Part shown: positions 8,864-17,996 of the stretch, one piece after another | How the letters are laid out: each line of letters starts with the position of its first letter | Position numbering within the stretch: the stretch's first letter is position 1 | Source of the DNA: Demequina capsici | Lineage (GTDB): Bacteria > Actinomycetota > Actinomycetes > Actinomycetales > Demequinaceae | Assembly (NCBI RefSeq): GCF_032102965.1 | Contig: NZ_CP134880.1 | Coordinates: forward strand, 1,364,001 to 1,428,000 | Length of the DNA: 64,000 nt | Reading direction: 5' to 3' | Made by a program: the position numbers and the translations under genes | Notes under the pieces: generated by a model | The model's database searches: none | The model's input: the letters and a program-made list of their open reading frames with translations, nothing else | Told to the model about the DNA's origin: nothing

Positions 8864-10501
8864 ATGAGAGAGCACCAGCACTACGGCCCAGTCGATCGCG
8901 GCAGCGCGCTCGTCGCGGCCGTGGGCGTCGCGATCATCGGCATGATGCTTGTGGCCGTGGTCGTTACCCAGGCGGTGGTCGTGACGAACGACTCCCAGCG
9001 CGATCGTGTGCGTACCACCGAGGTTCACTCTGCTGAGGCCGCGGTGGACGCGACGCTCGCGTCGCTTCGCACGGGCGCGGTGTGCTCACAGACTTACACG
9101 TACGGCGCGGGCACCACCGCGACGACGGTCAACGTGACCCTGAAGTACTACGACGACACGACCGAGCTCACCTGCACCAATGGTGCCCTCACCGGTGCTT
9201 CCGGCGCCGTCGCCGCCACGAAGGCGGTTGTCACGGCTACATCGGATCCTGTTGCTCCGGGCGTGGGCGTCCAGCCCGAACGAATCGTCGAGGCGACGGT
9301 GAACCTGCAGGCCATCGCGACCTCGATCCCCGGTGCCGCACTGTTCAGCGGCGGCACGATCAACCCGGGCGGCGGCTACAACGTGAGCGCAGCGGCGGAC
9401 TCCGAGGCCGCGGCAGTCTGGCAGGACTCGGGCGACTGGCTCTGCAACCCGAACAACACCAGCATCGACGGTTCCGTCTTCGTCCCCAACGGCAGCGCGA
9501 CGTTCCAGAGCCAGGGCTGCTACGTCACCGGCAACGTGTATGCGAAGACGTTCATCCAGGCCCAGGTGAAGGCAGCCAACGGCGGCTATCACATCGGCGG
9601 CAACGCTGTCGCGTTCAGCGGCAACCTGATCCTCAACAACCCGATCACCATCAAGGGCAACCTGGCGGTGGGCGGCAACGTGCCGCTCGGTACCGTGCAG
9701 TGGACCGGCTCATCGATCAGCGGCACCATCTGCTCTGCGAACACCACCGTGTGCCCGGGCCTCGAGTACTACACCCCGGTAGGGCTTCCTGAGATCGACT
9801 ACTACCCGGTCGACTGGACGGGCTGGACCCCCTCGAACAAGGCCGGATTCGCGACGCAGGTGGAGAACGCCTGGTACCCGACGTTCACCAAGTCGTGGCA
9901 GAACACCAACCTTGCGACTGATCTGGGTAATTGCACGGTCCCGGCGAACATGTCCGACGCGATAGTCAACTTCCCGAGCAACAAGTCGAACACCAAGACC
10001 GTCTACGACATGCGTGACTGCGCGCTCAAGATCCAGAGCCACTCGGGTAACACATACTTCACCATGAACCTCTGGGCCGACACGGTGCTCTTCGTCAAGT
10101 CCTTGGACGTGACCAACGGTCTCGTGGTCCAGTCCGGCGACGGGAAGGAGCACCAGTTCGCGATCATCGTCGCCGACGGTGGTACCCAGAACAACGGCGT
10201 CGCAGAGTGCACCACTCGCTCGTCGACGGGATACACACCGGGCAACATCTCGCTGAGCTCCGCGGCGATCACGGTTGCTCCTGAGATCACCATCTTCATG
10301 TACTCGCCATGCACCATCGGGTTCCAGAACAAGTCGACCAGCTACGGCCAAGTCTACGGCGGCACGGTGACCGTGGGTCAGACCGGTACGGAGTTCATCT
10401 ACAAGGCCGTGGATCTTCCGGGAGTCGAGCTGCAGATCGATCAGTCGTCCGCGTCGTCCGGCTACTACGTGCAGATCGCCAGCAAGCGCGAGATGCGCTG
10501 A
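8864..10501 (+). CDS. PilX-like pilus-associated surface protein
   Basis: 545 residues with a short basic N-terminus, then one hydrophobic helix (ALVAAVGVAIIGMMLVAVVV) resembling PilX-type minor pilins but without a Gly-Phe prepilin cleavage site. The exported part contains bactofilin/beta-helix-like short repeats around residues 190-280 (GSVFVPNGSATF, GNVYAKTF, GNLILNNPITIKGNLAVGGN). Several cysteine pairs follow. ATG 8864 is chosen because AGGAG (8853-8857) is spaced correctly; ATG 8846 is an in-frame alternative. A tip adhesin or assembly subunit is plausible, but I cannot assign a specific function. Confidence 0.75.
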   Translation: MREHQHYGPVDRGSALVAAVGVAIIGMMLVAVVVTQAVVVTNDSQRDRVRTTEVHSAEAAVDATLASLRTGAVCSQTYTYGAGTTATTVNVTLKYYDDTTELTCTNGALTGASGAVAATKAVVTATSDPVAPGVGVQPERIVEATVNLQAIATSIPGAALFSGGTINPGGGYNVSAAADSEAAAVWQDSGDWLCNPNNTSIDGSVFVPNGSATFQSQGCYVTGNVYAKTFIQAQVKAANGGYHIGGNAVAFSGNLILNNPITIKGNLAVGGNVPLGTVQWTGSSISGTICSANTTVCPGLEYYTPVGLPEIDYYPVDWTGWTPSNKAGFATQVENAWYPTFTKSWQNTNLATDLGNCTVPANMSDAIVNFPSNKSNTKTVYDMRDCALKIQSHSGNTYFTMNLWADTVLFVKSLDVTNGLVVQSGDGKEHQFAIIVADGGTQNNGVAECTTRSSTGYTPGNISLSSAAITVAPEITIFMYSPCTIGFQNKSTSYGQVYGGTVTVGQTGTEFIYKAVDLPGVELQIDQSSASSGYYVQIASKREMR

Positions 10502-10504
10502 CGC

Positions 10505-11278
10505 GTGGGAATGTTCATCGTCGCGGTCCTCGGACTGCTGTGGGGGTCCTTCACGAACGTGCTCATCGCACGTGTGCCGCAGGGCATGAAGTGGGCGAAC
10601 GACACGAGCCGCTGCCCTCGCTGCGGGGCTGACATCAAGTGGTACGACAACGTCCCGCTCGTCTCCTACGTGGTGCTTCGCGGACGCTGCCGTTCCTGCA
10701 AGGAGCGAATCTCGCTCAGATACCCCCTGGTGGAGGCGCTCGTCGCCGCTCTCTGGGTCGCCGTCTACCTGATGTGGGGCATCTCCGTCACCTCGCTGGT
10801 CTTCGCATATCTGGCGGTGATCTCGGTGGCGCTGGTCTTCATCGACCTCGATGTGCGACGGCTGCCGTTCTCGATCGTGCTGCCCAGCTACGGCGTCGTC
10901 GCCGTCCTGCTCGCGATCGCGCTCCTGCTCGGGGAGGGTGGGGCCTGGTGGATGCCGCTCGCGGGCATGGGCGTGCTCGGTGGGTTCTACGGGCTTCTCT
11001 GGGTGGTCTATCCGGCAGGGATGGGCCTTGGCGATGTCGTGGCAGCGGGCCTGCTGGGCCTTGCAGCCGGATTCCTGGGGTGGCCCGTCCTGGCGGTGGC
11101 CGCGATCGCGGGGCCGCTCCTGGGCGGGATCGTCGTCGCGGTGGGCGTGCTCTCGGGCCGTCTGGGGAGAAAGACCGCGGTGCCTTACGGACCCATGCTC
11201 ATCACCGGAGCGTGGATTGGATTCCTCGCTGGCGAAGCCATTTCGAATGCATATCTGGGAATGCTCGGGGTCGTGTAA
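10505..11278 (+). CDS. pilD: Prepilin leader peptidase / N-methyltransferase
   Basis: Integral-membrane aspartic protease that cleaves the prepilins encoded upstream after Gly and methylates the new N-terminus. 257 residues. The zinc-binding cytoplasmic loop is complete (C37, C40, C62, C65). The catalytic aspartates are D114 in FIDLDVRRLP and D177 in GLGDVV. About seven hydrophobic segments follow the N-terminal helix with the GSFTNVLIARVP signature. The GTG start at 10505 lies just after the previous stop, consistent with coupled translation. Confidence 0.94.
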   Translation: MGMFIVAVLGLLWGSFTNVLIARVPQGMKWANDTSRCPRCGADIKWYDNVPLVSYVVLRGRCRSCKERISLRYPLVEALVAALWVAVYLMWGISVTSLVFAYLAVISVALVFIDLDVRRLPFSIVLPSYGVVAVLLAIALLLGEGGAWWMPLAGMGVLGGFYGLLWVVYPAGMGLGDVVAAGLLGLAAGFLGWPVLAVAAIAGPLLGGIVVAVGVLSGRLGRKTAVPYGPMLITGAWIGFLAGEAISNAYLGMLGVV

Positions 11279-11358
11279 GACAAACAGGGGGAAACGGGCG
11301 AGTCCCGTGAATGGGAGAAATCTCACGCAAGACTTGAGGGCGGCGAAGCTGCTGCCGA

Positions 11359-11364
11359 TATTCT
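11359..11364 (+). promoter_or_regulatory. Candidate -10 box for pilM-pilN-pilO
   Basis: TATTCT, with TTGAGG at 11334-11339 as a loosely spaced (19 bp) -35. It would start a short leader that carries the AAGGAG ribosome site at 11381-11386. It lies in an AT-rich gap after pilD. Confidence 0.45.
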
Positions 11365-11390
11365 GGTAGCAATTCTTGGGAAGGAGCACC

Positions 11391-12452
11391 GTGGCGACAC
11401 GTGCGATTGGCGTCGATATCGGAACGACGCAGGTGAGGGTGGCCGAGCTCGAGCTGTCCGGGAAGGGCCCCGGCGGTGGCGGACGCGCGTCATTGGTGAA
11501 CTTCGCGTCGGCTCCGCTGCCTGCGGGCGTGGTCGGCGACGGCGAGGTGCTCGATGCAGGCGCTCTGGCGGCAGTGCTCAAGAACCTCTGGGCCGGCGCC
11601 AAGTTCTCGGAGAAGAAGGTCATCGTGGGGTTCGGCAATCAGCGGACCGTCCTGCGTGAGCTCGACCTGCCGGCGATGACGATGAAGGACCTCCGTTCCT
11701 CGCTGCCGTTCCAGGTGTCGGATCTGCTCCCGATGCCCGTGGACGACGCTCTCCTGGACTTCTACCCGACGGCGGAGGTCGAAGAGGACGGTGTCAAGCA
11801 GCTTCGGGGTATCCTCGTGGCGGCGAACAAGAACGCGGTCGCGAACACCGTGGCCGCCATCGAGGCTGCAGGCCTGCAGCCGGTGGCAGTGGATCTCACG
11901 TCGCTCGCGCTCATCCGCGCGCTCGTGTTCGGCGAGTGGGCGCAGCAGGTGGTGGCGCTCGTCGACGTCGGCGCACGCACCACGGAGGTGGTGGTGGTGC
12001 AGAACGGGATGCCTCGCTTCATCCGCGTGATCCCGTCCGGAGGCGCCGAGGCCACCGATGCCGTGATGAGCGCGATGAAGGTCTCCGCTACCGACGCCGA
12101 GGGCATCAAGCGTGCGACCGGCATGGGCAACGAGGTCGCCCCGGAGCTTCAGCCTGCGAAGGACGCGATCGGCAACTCCACCAGGACGTTGGTGGACGGC
12201 ATCCGCAACACGTTCGTGTACTACGCCGGCAACAACCCGGGTGCCCCGATCCAGCGCATCCTCATCACCGGTGGCGGCTCACACCTGGCCGGCTTCGGCC
12301 AGTACCTCGCGAGCGCGTGCCGGCTCCCGGTGAGCTTCGGAGACGGCTTCTCCAGGGTCGCGGTGGGCGGCAAGCTCGCGCAGACGGTCAACGGTCAGCA
12401 GACGCTCGCGGCGGTCGCGGTGGGCCTGGGCATGATGGAGGTCGAGTCGTGA
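11391..12452 (+). CDS. pilM: Pilus assembly ATPase-like protein PilM
   Basis: Actin/FtsA-fold cytoplasmic protein that binds the N-terminal tail of PilN and links the ATPases to the membrane alignment complex. 353 residues from GTG 11391, which has AAGGAG 4 bases ahead; an earlier TTG at 11376 is not favoured. The N-terminal phosphate-1 motif is IGVDIGTTQVRVAEL, a second is VDVGARTTEVVVV, and the adenosine motif is ILITGGGSHLAGF. It overlaps pilN by GTGA. Confidence 0.92.
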   Translation: MATRAIGVDIGTTQVRVAELELSGKGPGGGGRASLVNFASAPLPAGVVGDGEVLDAGALAAVLKNLWAGAKFSEKKVIVGFGNQRTVLRELDLPAMTMKDLRSSLPFQVSDLLPMPVDDALLDFYPTAEVEEDGVKQLRGILVAANKNAVANTVAAIEAAGLQPVAVDLTSLALIRALVFGEWAQQVVALVDVGARTTEVVVVQNGMPRFIRVIPSGGAEATDAVMSAMKVSATDAEGIKRATGMGNEVAPELQPAKDAIGNSTRTLVDGIRNTFVYYAGNNPGAPIQRILITGGGSHLAGFGQYLASACRLPVSFGDGFSRVAVGGKLAQTVNGQQTLAAVAVGLGMMEVES

Positions 12453-13207
12453 ACCCGGTTCCCGCGTCAGTGAAGGCGCCCACGCTCCCTCAGGTCAACC
12501 TGATCCCACCGGAGGTAGGTCAGCGGCGTGAGCGTGCGCGTGCCATGCGCGCCGCCATCGCGTTGGTGATCGGCTTCCTTCTTCTGCTCGCGGCAGGCGC
12601 CGTCGGTCTCAACATGCTGAAGGCGTCCGCGGAGAGCGATCTTGCCGATGCGCAGCAGAAGCAGTCGGACCTCAACACCCAGATCGCGCAGTACCAGTAC
12701 GTCGCGGACCTGAAGACGGAGCTCAACGACGTCACCCAAGCACGACAGTTCGTCGGCGCGACCGACGTGGTCCGCGCGAAGGTGCTCGGCGACCTCATGG
12801 GCGCCATGCCCGAGGGGTCGTACCTCACGGACGCGGTCTTCGGTCTCACCACGTTCGACAGCGCCGCCGGCGCCTCGACCGACGCGTTCGCGCGCGCCGA
12901 TGTCGGCCAGATCACCTTCACGGCGATCACCCCTGACCTCGTCACTGCCAACGACATCCAGTTGGGCCTTTCGGGCTATCCGGCGTTCTCGCAGGTGCGT
13001 GTCACCGAAGCCACGAACCTGGCAGTCGAGGGTGCCGCGGTGGAGGGCGAGCCCACCACCGGGTACCGCATCACTGGAACCATCCGGGTGACCTACGACG
13101 TCTACAGTGAGCGGTTCTCGGACGCCTGGTTCGGCGACGACAGCACGCCGGGGCTGGCGGACCAGTACACAGGTCTGCTTCAGGCAGCACAGGGAATGAG
13201 GGGTTGA
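12449..13207 (+). CDS. pilN: Pilus assembly protein PilN
   Basis: Bitopic membrane protein of the alignment subcomplex. 252 residues. The conserved cytoplasmic motif VNLIPPEV near residues 16-23 is the PilM-binding tail. It is followed by one membrane helix at about 35-56 and a heptad-rich stretch (DLADAQQKQSDLNTQIAQ). The GTG start overlaps the pilM stop. No pilP or secretin pilQ follows, as expected for a single-membrane cell. Confidence 0.9.
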   Translation: MNPVPASVKAPTLPQVNLIPPEVGQRRERARAMRAAIALVIGFLLLLAAGAVGLNMLKASAESDLADAQQKQSDLNTQIAQYQYVADLKTELNDVTQARQFVGATDVVRAKVLGDLMGAMPEGSYLTDAVFGLTTFDSAAGASTDAFARADVGQITFTAITPDLVTANDIQLGLSGYPAFSQVRVTEATNLAVEGAAVEGEPTTGYRITGTIRVTYDVYSERFSDAWFGDDSTPGLADQYTGLLQAAQGMRG

Positions 13208-13208
13208 C

Positions 13209-13916
13209 GTGAGGCGCTCGAACACCGACATTACGATCGGCACGCTCTTCATCGCGCTCTTGCTTGCCATCGGCGCGTGGTTCCTCATCTTCTCTCCGGC
13301 GTTGGACGCGCGCGCGTTCGCCATCGAGCAAACGTCGGCGACCAACGATCAGAACGAGCTTCTACAGACCCAACTCGACGGACTGCTCGCCGACTATGCG
13401 CGGCTCGACGAGATCAATGCGGATCTCGCGGCGGTGCGCGTCGACCTCCCGGTCCGCGAGGACCTGGAGTCGGTCCGCAGCACGATCAATGACACCGCCA
13501 ACGCGTACGGGATCACGGTCGTCGATCTGAGCGCTTCGGCGCCGGCTGTCGTCGATCCTTCGCACCTGGTGCTGGCTGACGCCGCGGCGGCGGTGGGGAA
13601 GGAGTCGGTGGTTGACGGGCTCACCTTCACGTCGCTTGTCGCGACCCCCATGCAGCTCACGGTCGAAGGCGATTACGCGAAGGTCCTTGGCGCCCTGACC
13701 GACCTGCAGCTGGGCGACCACCGGTTCGTCTACGTGGCAACATCGCAGATCACTGAGACTGAGGTGGGCTCAGGGGTGTACGACGGCGTCTTCGGGTTGG
13801 ACGTCTTCACCTACGTGACCGCTGACGTCGACCCCACGCTCCCTGAGTCGCTCGTGGACAGCACGGAGACGCCGTCGTCGGCGAACCCGTTCACCGGCAC
13901 GGCTGGCACGGAGTAG
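13209..13916 (+). CDS. pilO: Pilus assembly protein PilO
   Basis: Partner of PilN: 235 residues with one membrane helix (about 11-31), a coiled-coil segment (about 38-75, TNDQNELLQTQLDGLLADYA) and a ferredoxin-like extracytoplasmic domain. GTG start 2 bases after pilN. It ends the pilus locus before a strong terminator. The sequence is divergent, so assignment relies on topology and gene order. Confidence 0.85.
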   Translation: MRRSNTDITIGTLFIALLLAIGAWFLIFSPALDARAFAIEQTSATNDQNELLQTQLDGLLADYARLDEINADLAAVRVDLPVREDLESVRSTINDTANAYGITVVDLSASAPAVVDPSHLVLADAAAAVGKESVVDGLTFTSLVATPMQLTVEGDYAKVLGALTDLQLGDHRFVYVATSQITETEVGSGVYDGVFGLDVFTYVTADVDPTLPESLVDSTETPSSANPFTGTAGTE

Positions 13917-13937
13917 CACCCGCTCGGATGCGGTGGT

Positions 13938-13968
13938 CGGCCCCGGGGAGTCACGCTCCCCGGGGCCG
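13938..13968 (+). terminator. Terminator hairpin after pilO
   Basis: Perfect 13-bp stem (13938-13950 with 13956-13968) around the loop TCACG, placed between the pilus locus and aroC. It lacks a U-tract, as is common in high-GC actinobacteria. Confidence 0.8.
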
Positions 13969-14000
13969 AGCCGCGTCCTGACCATGGAAGAATGACCACC

Positions 14001-15185
14001 ATGCTGAGATGGCTCACCGCAGGCGAATCGCACGGACCCGCCCTCGTGGGCACGTTGGAGGGGCTCCCCTCCGGTGTCGAGGTCACCACCGCTGACGTGC
14101 AGTCGGCACTCGCGCGCAGGCGCCTGGGCTATGGACGCGGCGCGCGGATGGCCTTCGAGCAGGACCAGGTGACGTTCCTGGGCGGCGTCCGTCACGGCAT
14201 GAGCCAGGGCGGTCCCGTCGCGATCATGGTGGGCAACACGGAGTGGCCCAAGTGGCAGACCGTCATGAGCGCCGACCCGGTGGACCCGGAGGAGCTCGGC
14301 GGCGCTCGCGCGGCGGCGCTCACGCGCCCGCGTCCCGGACACGCCGACCTGGTCGGCATGACCAAGTACGGCTTCGACGACGCCCGGCCTGTGCTGGAGC
14401 GCGCCTCGGCCCGCGAGACGGCCTCACGGGTCGCGCTGGGCGAGGTGGCCGAGCGGTTCCTCGCTCAGGCCGCAGGGATCCGGCTGGTGGCGCACACGGT
14501 GCAGGTGGGCCCGATCGCGGTCCCCGACGACGCGGTCCTTCCGCCCGCCGACGCGACGGAGGAGCTCGACGCCGATCCGATCCGCTGCTACGACGCAGAG
14601 ACGTCCGCGCTCATGGTCGCCGAGATCGACGCCTGCCAGAAGGACGGCGACACGCTCGGCGGCGTGGTCGAGGTGGTGGCGTACGGCGTGCCCGTCGGGC
14701 TTGGGAGCCATGTCCACGGCGATCGTCGCCTCGACGCGAGGCTCGCCGGTGCGTTGATGGGGATCCAGGCGATCAAGGGCGTCGAGGTCGGCGACGGCTT
14801 CCGCACCGCCGCGCGGCGCGGCTCGCAGGCGCACGACGAGATCGAGTACCGTGACGGTGCCGTCACGCGGCGCACGAACCGCGCAGGCGGTCTCGAAGGC
14901 GGCATGACGAACGGCGAGCCTCTGCGGGTACGCGCGGCGATGAAGCCGATCAGCACCGTTCCCCGCGCGCTCGACACGATCGACACCGCCACGGGGGAGC
15001 CGGCCAAGGCGATCCACCAGCGCAGCGACGTCTGCGCGGTGGCTCCTGCCGCTGTCGTGGCGCAGGCGATGGTCGCGCTCACGCTCGCGGACGCCGTGCT
15101 GGAGAAGTTCGGCGGAGACTCGGTCGACGAGGTGCGGCGCAACATCGCGTCCTACGTCGCCGCGATCCCTGAGCACCTGCGGTGA
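14001..15185 (+). CDS. aroC: Chorismate synthase
   Basis: Converts 5-enolpyruvylshikimate-3-phosphate to chorismate using reduced FMN; the last common step to aromatic amino acids. 394 residues from ATG 14001, which gives the family N-terminus [12 protein letters not shown]; an in-frame ATG 9 bases upstream is possible. The signature [18 protein letters not shown] is present, along with the conserved [17 protein letters not shown] and [20 protein letters not shown]. It overlaps aroK and belongs to an aroC-aroK-aroB operon. Confidence 0.96.
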   Translation: MLRWLTAGESHGPALVGTLEGLPSGVEVTTADVQSALARRRLGYGRGARMAFEQDQVTFLGGVRHGMSQGGPVAIMVGNTEWPKWQTVMSADPVDPEELGGARAAALTRPRPGHADLVGMTKYGFDDARPVLERASARETASRVALGEVAERFLAQAAGIRLVAHTVQVGPIAVPDDAVLPPADATEELDADPIRCYDAETSALMVAEIDACQKDGDTLGGVVEVVAYGVPVGLGSHVHGDRRLDARLAGALMGIQAIKGVEVGDGFRTAARRGSQAHDEIEYRDGAVTRRTNRAGGLEGGMTNGEPLRVRAAMKPISTVPRALDTIDTATGEPAKAIHQRSDVCAVAPAAVVAQAMVALTLADAVLEKFGGDSVDEVRRNIASYVAAIPEHLR

Positions 15186-15709
15186 TGGCCGCCCCCCGCG
15201 TCGTCCTCATCGGACCCCCCGGAAGCGGCAAGTCCTCGGTCGGGAAGCGTCTGGCCTCCCTCCTTGAGGTGACGTGGCGCGACACGGACGACGACATCGC
15301 CACGACGGCAGGCAAGTCCATCCCCGACATCTTCCTCGAGGACGGCGAGCCCCGATTCCGCGAGCTCGAGGCACAAGCCGTGGCCGTAGCGCTCGCCGAG
15401 CACGACGGAGTCCTCTCGTTGGGCGGGGGAGCGGTGCTCGATCCACGCACCGAGGGGCTGCTGGCCACGTACGTCGCGCAGGGGGGCGAGGTGGTCTTCC
15501 TCGACGTCTCGCTGGCCAAGGCCGCCCCACGCGTAGGTCTCAACGCCGCCCGGCCCCTGCTCGCGGGCAATCCGCGTGCGCGCTGGCAGGAGCTCATGGC
15601 CGCCCGTCGTCCCGTCTACGAGCGCGTGGCGAGCAGACGCATCGACACCGATGCACTGACGCCTGCGCAGGCCGCCGCGTGGATCGCCGGCCTGGAGGCC
15701 GACGCATGA
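15185..15709 (+). CDS. aroK: Shikimate kinase
   Basis: Phosphorylates shikimate with ATP. 174 residues with Walker A GPPGSGKS at 10-17, the DTDDDI shikimate/Mg motif near 33-38, FRELEAQA, and the LGGGAV loop. The start is ATG 15185 in a TGATG overlap with aroC (GTG 15182 is equally in frame). It overlaps aroB by ATGA. Usual length for the family. Confidence 0.95.
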   Translation: MAAPRVVLIGPPGSGKSSVGKRLASLLEVTWRDTDDDIATTAGKSIPDIFLEDGEPRFRELEAQAVAVALAEHDGVLSLGGGAVLDPRTEGLLATYVAQGGEVVFLDVSLAKAAPRVGLNAARPLLAGNPRARWQELMAARRPVYERVASRRIDTDALTPAQAAAWIAGLEADA

Positions 15710-16794
15710 GCACCGTGGTGAACGTCGCCTCAGGCGCCCCGTACGACGTCACCGTGGGCTCCGGGCTGCTCGAGCGGGCCATCACGAGCCTTCCTCCTGG
15801 GTCCCGCAAGGCGCTGGTGGTGCACTCCGCTCCCATGCGGCAGGTGGCGGACATCCTCCGTGCACGCATCGAGGCGACCGGGCGTGAGGCCGTGCTGGCC
15901 GAGGTGCCCGACGCCGAGGCCGGCAAGACCGCCGAGGTCGCCGCGTTCTGCTGGCAGGTGCTTGGGCGTTCCGACTTCACCCGCTCGGATGTCGTGATCG
16001 GGCTCGGCGGAGGAGCGGTCACCGACCTGGCGGGCTTCGTCGCCGCCACGTGGACCCGCGGCATCGCTGTGGTGCAGATCCCCACCACGGTGCTCGCGAT
16101 GGTCGATGCCGCTGTGGGCGGCAAGACCGGCATCAACACCGCCGAGGGCAAGAACCTCGTAGGCGCCTTCCACGAGCCTCATGCGGTCTGGTGCGATGTG
16201 GACATGCTCGCGACGCTGCCTGCCTACGACCGAGTCGCGGGGTTGGCCGAGGTGGTCAAGGGCGGCTTCATCCGTGACGGCGTGATCCTGGACCTGGTGG
16301 AGCAGCACGCCGACGCCCTTCGTGCGGATGTGCTGACGCCGGCCTCGCTCGAGGTGCTCGAGGAGCTCATCACCCGCAAGGTGCGCGTCAAGGCAGAGGT
16401 GGTCGCCGCAGATCTCAAGGAGTCGCACCTGCGGGAGATCCTCAACTACGGCCACACCTTCGGGCACGCGATCGAATACACCGAGCGCTACCGGTGGCGG
16501 CATGGCTCGGCCGTCAGCGTCGGCATGGTGTTCGCCGCGGAGCTTGCACGTCTGGCCGGGAGGCTCGATGACGCCGCTGTCGATCGGCATCGTTCGATCC
16601 TCACATCGCTCGGTCTGCCGGTGACCTACCCTGCAGGTCGCTGGGATGCGTTGCTCACCGCGATGCGGCGCGACAAGAAGACTCGCGGCGACCTGCTTCG
16701 CTTCGTGATCCTGCAGGGGATCGGCAACCCGGTGAGGCTCGAAGGTCCCGATCCCGCGCTGCTGCTCGGCGCGTACGACGCTGTCAGCGGCTGA
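15706..16794 (+). CDS. aroB: 3-Dehydroquinate synthase
   Basis: NAD- and zinc-dependent cyclisation of DAHP to 3-dehydroquinate. 362 residues. NAD loop GLGGGAVTDLAGF (about 99-111); VDAAVGGKTGIN (about 133-144); the zinc/active-site region AEVVKGGFI, NYGHTFGHAIEY (about 247-258) and HGSAVSVGM. ATGA overlap with aroK. All key motifs are intact. Confidence 0.96.
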   Translation: MSTVVNVASGAPYDVTVGSGLLERAITSLPPGSRKALVVHSAPMRQVADILRARIEATGREAVLAEVPDAEAGKTAEVAAFCWQVLGRSDFTRSDVVIGLGGGAVTDLAGFVAATWTRGIAVVQIPTTVLAMVDAAVGGKTGINTAEGKNLVGAFHEPHAVWCDVDMLATLPAYDRVAGLAEVVKGGFIRDGVILDLVEQHADALRADVLTPASLEVLEELITRKVRVKAEVVAADLKESHLREILNYGHTFGHAIEYTERYRWRHGSAVSVGMVFAAELARLAGRLDDAAVDRHRSILTSLGLPVTYPAGRWDALLTAMRRDKKTRGDLLRFVILQGIGNPVRLEGPDPALLLGAYDAVSG

Positions 16795-16803
16795 CACCCC
16801 CGC

Positions 16804-16809
16804 TAGCCT
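16804..16809 (+). promoter_or_regulatory. Leaderless -10 box of aroQ
   Basis: TAGCCT ends 6 bases before the aroQ ATG (16816), and no ribosome site lies between. This is the spacing expected for a leaderless transcript. Confidence 0.6.
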
Positions 16810-16815
16810 GGGCGC

Positions 16816-17259
16816 ATGACGCGCGTCCTCATCGCCAACGGCCCCAACCTCGGACGGCTCGGCTCCCGGGAGCCCGAGAAGTACGGCAGCACCGCATACG
16901 CGGAGCTCGTGACCCTCGCGCACGAGTGGGGCGGCGAGCTCGCGCTGGACGTCGACGTGCGCCAGACCGATGACGAGTCCGAGCTGGTGGCCTGGATGCA
17001 CGCCGCGGTCGACGAGGGCGTGCAGGTGGTGCTCAACCCAGCAGCGTTCACGCACTACTCGTACGCGCTGCGCGATGCGTGCGCGATGGTCACCGCAGCC
17101 GGCCTGCTGCTGGTCGAGGTGCACCTCACGAATCCGCATGCGCGAGAGGATTTCAGGCACACCTCGGTGATCTCAGGGGTGGCGACAGGCACCATCGCCG
17201 GGTTCGGCGTCGACTCCTACAGGCTGGCACTCAGCGCGATCGCCACGCGGCTGGGCTAG
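16816..17259 (+). CDS. aroQ: 3-Dehydroquinate dehydratase, type II
   Basis: Dehydrates 3-dehydroquinate to 3-dehydroshikimate. 147 residues, a normal dodecameric type II enzyme. NGPNLGRLGSREPEKYG carries the catalytic Tyr, NPAAFTHYS the substrate loop, and EVHLTN the catalytic His, followed by FRHTSVIS. It sits just after aroB but has its own -10 box, so it can be transcribed separately. Its TAG stop is also the start of the efp -10 box. Confidence 0.95.
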   Translation: MTRVLIANGPNLGRLGSREPEKYGSTAYAELVTLAHEWGGELALDVDVRQTDDESELVAWMHAAVDEGVQVVLNPAAFTHYSYALRDACAMVTAAGLLLVEVHLTNPHAREDFRHTSVISGVATGTIAGFGVDSYRLALSAIATRLG

Positions 17260-17262
17260 AAT
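17257..17262 (+). promoter_or_regulatory. -10 box of efp, overlapping aroQ stop
   Basis: TAGAAT, whose first three bases are the aroQ stop codon. It lies about 64 bases before the efp GTG, giving a leader of roughly 57 bases with AAGGA near 17313-17317. Confidence 0.55.
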
Positions 17263-17325
17263 CGTCGGCGGCCCGTCGCGCCCTCGGAGCGCGATCATCA
17301 GACGCTCATACCGAAGGACAGACAA

Positions 17326-17889
17326 GTGGCGACCTCGAACGACATCAAGAACGGCTCCGTGCTCAACCTCGACGGCAACCTGTGGGCTGTCATCGAGTTC
17401 CAGCACGTCAAGCCGGGCAAGGGCGGCGCCTTCGTCCGGACCAAGATGAAGAACGTCCTCACCGGCAAGGTCGTCGACAAGACGTTCAACGCCGGAGCCA
17501 AGGTGGAGTTCGAGACGGTCGACCGCCGTTCCATGCAGTACCTCTACTTCGACGGCACGTCCTACGTGTTCATGGACCCCGACACCTTCGACCAGATCAA
17601 CGTGACCGCAGAGGTCATGGGCGACGCGACCGACTACCTGCTGGAGAACGAGACCGCCACGATCGGCTCGAACAACGGCAACCCGATCTTCCTCGAGCTG
17701 CCTGCCTCGGTGGTGCTCGAGGTCACCTACACCGAGCCTGGCCTTCAGGGCGACCGTTCCTCGGGTGGCACCAAGCCCGCGACGCTCGAGACCGGCAAGG
17801 AGATCCAGGTGCCGCTCTTCCTCGAGGCCGGCGTCAAGGTCAAGGTCAACACCGGCACCGGCGAGTACCTGGGTCGCGTCAACGACTGA
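17326..17889 (+). CDS. efp: Translation elongation factor P
   Basis: Relieves ribosome stalling at polyproline stretches; several window proteins (for example the PilT N-terminus) are proline-rich. 187 residues, three beta-barrel domains. The tip loop [10 protein letters not shown] carries Lys32 at the usual modification position; no EpmA/B-type modification gene is nearby. GTG start after AAGGA. Followed by a strong hairpin terminator. Confidence 0.96.
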   Translation: MATSNDIKNGSVLNLDGNLWAVIEFQHVKPGKGGAFVRTKMKNVLTGKVVDKTFNAGAKVEFETVDRRSMQYLYFDGTSYVFMDPDTFDQINVTAEVMGDATDYLLENETATIGSNNGNPIFLELPASVVLEVTYTEPGLQGDRSSGGTKPATLETGKEIQVPLFLEAGVKVKVNTGTGEYLGRVND

Positions 17890-17907
17890 TCGTCCTCTGA
17901 CTTCGTC

Positions 17908-17939
17908 GCACCCGTTCCTCTCGCGCGAGGGGCGGGTGC
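17908..17939 (+). terminator. Terminator after efp
   Basis: 13-bp stem (17908-17920 with 17927-17939) including two G-U pairs, loop TCGCGC, followed by TGTCGTT. It separates efp from the membrane-protein gene downstream. Confidence 0.75.
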
Positions 17940-17983
17940 TGTCGTTCGCGGCGTGGACGTCGTGAGGTGGACCGCACCGCTGA

Positions 17984-17989
17984 TACGGT
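17984..17989 (+). promoter_or_regulatory. Leaderless -10 box of membrane-protein gene
   Basis: TACGGT ends 7 bases before ATG 17997, with no ribosome site between them. This decides the start in favour of 17997 over the in-frame GTG at 17967. Confidence 0.5.
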
Positions 17990-17996
17990 CCCGTGC

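Noticed and set aside
17967-17996. Upstream GTG start for the 586-residue membrane protein
   Set aside because: The -10 box TACGGT lies inside that extension and points to ATG 17997.
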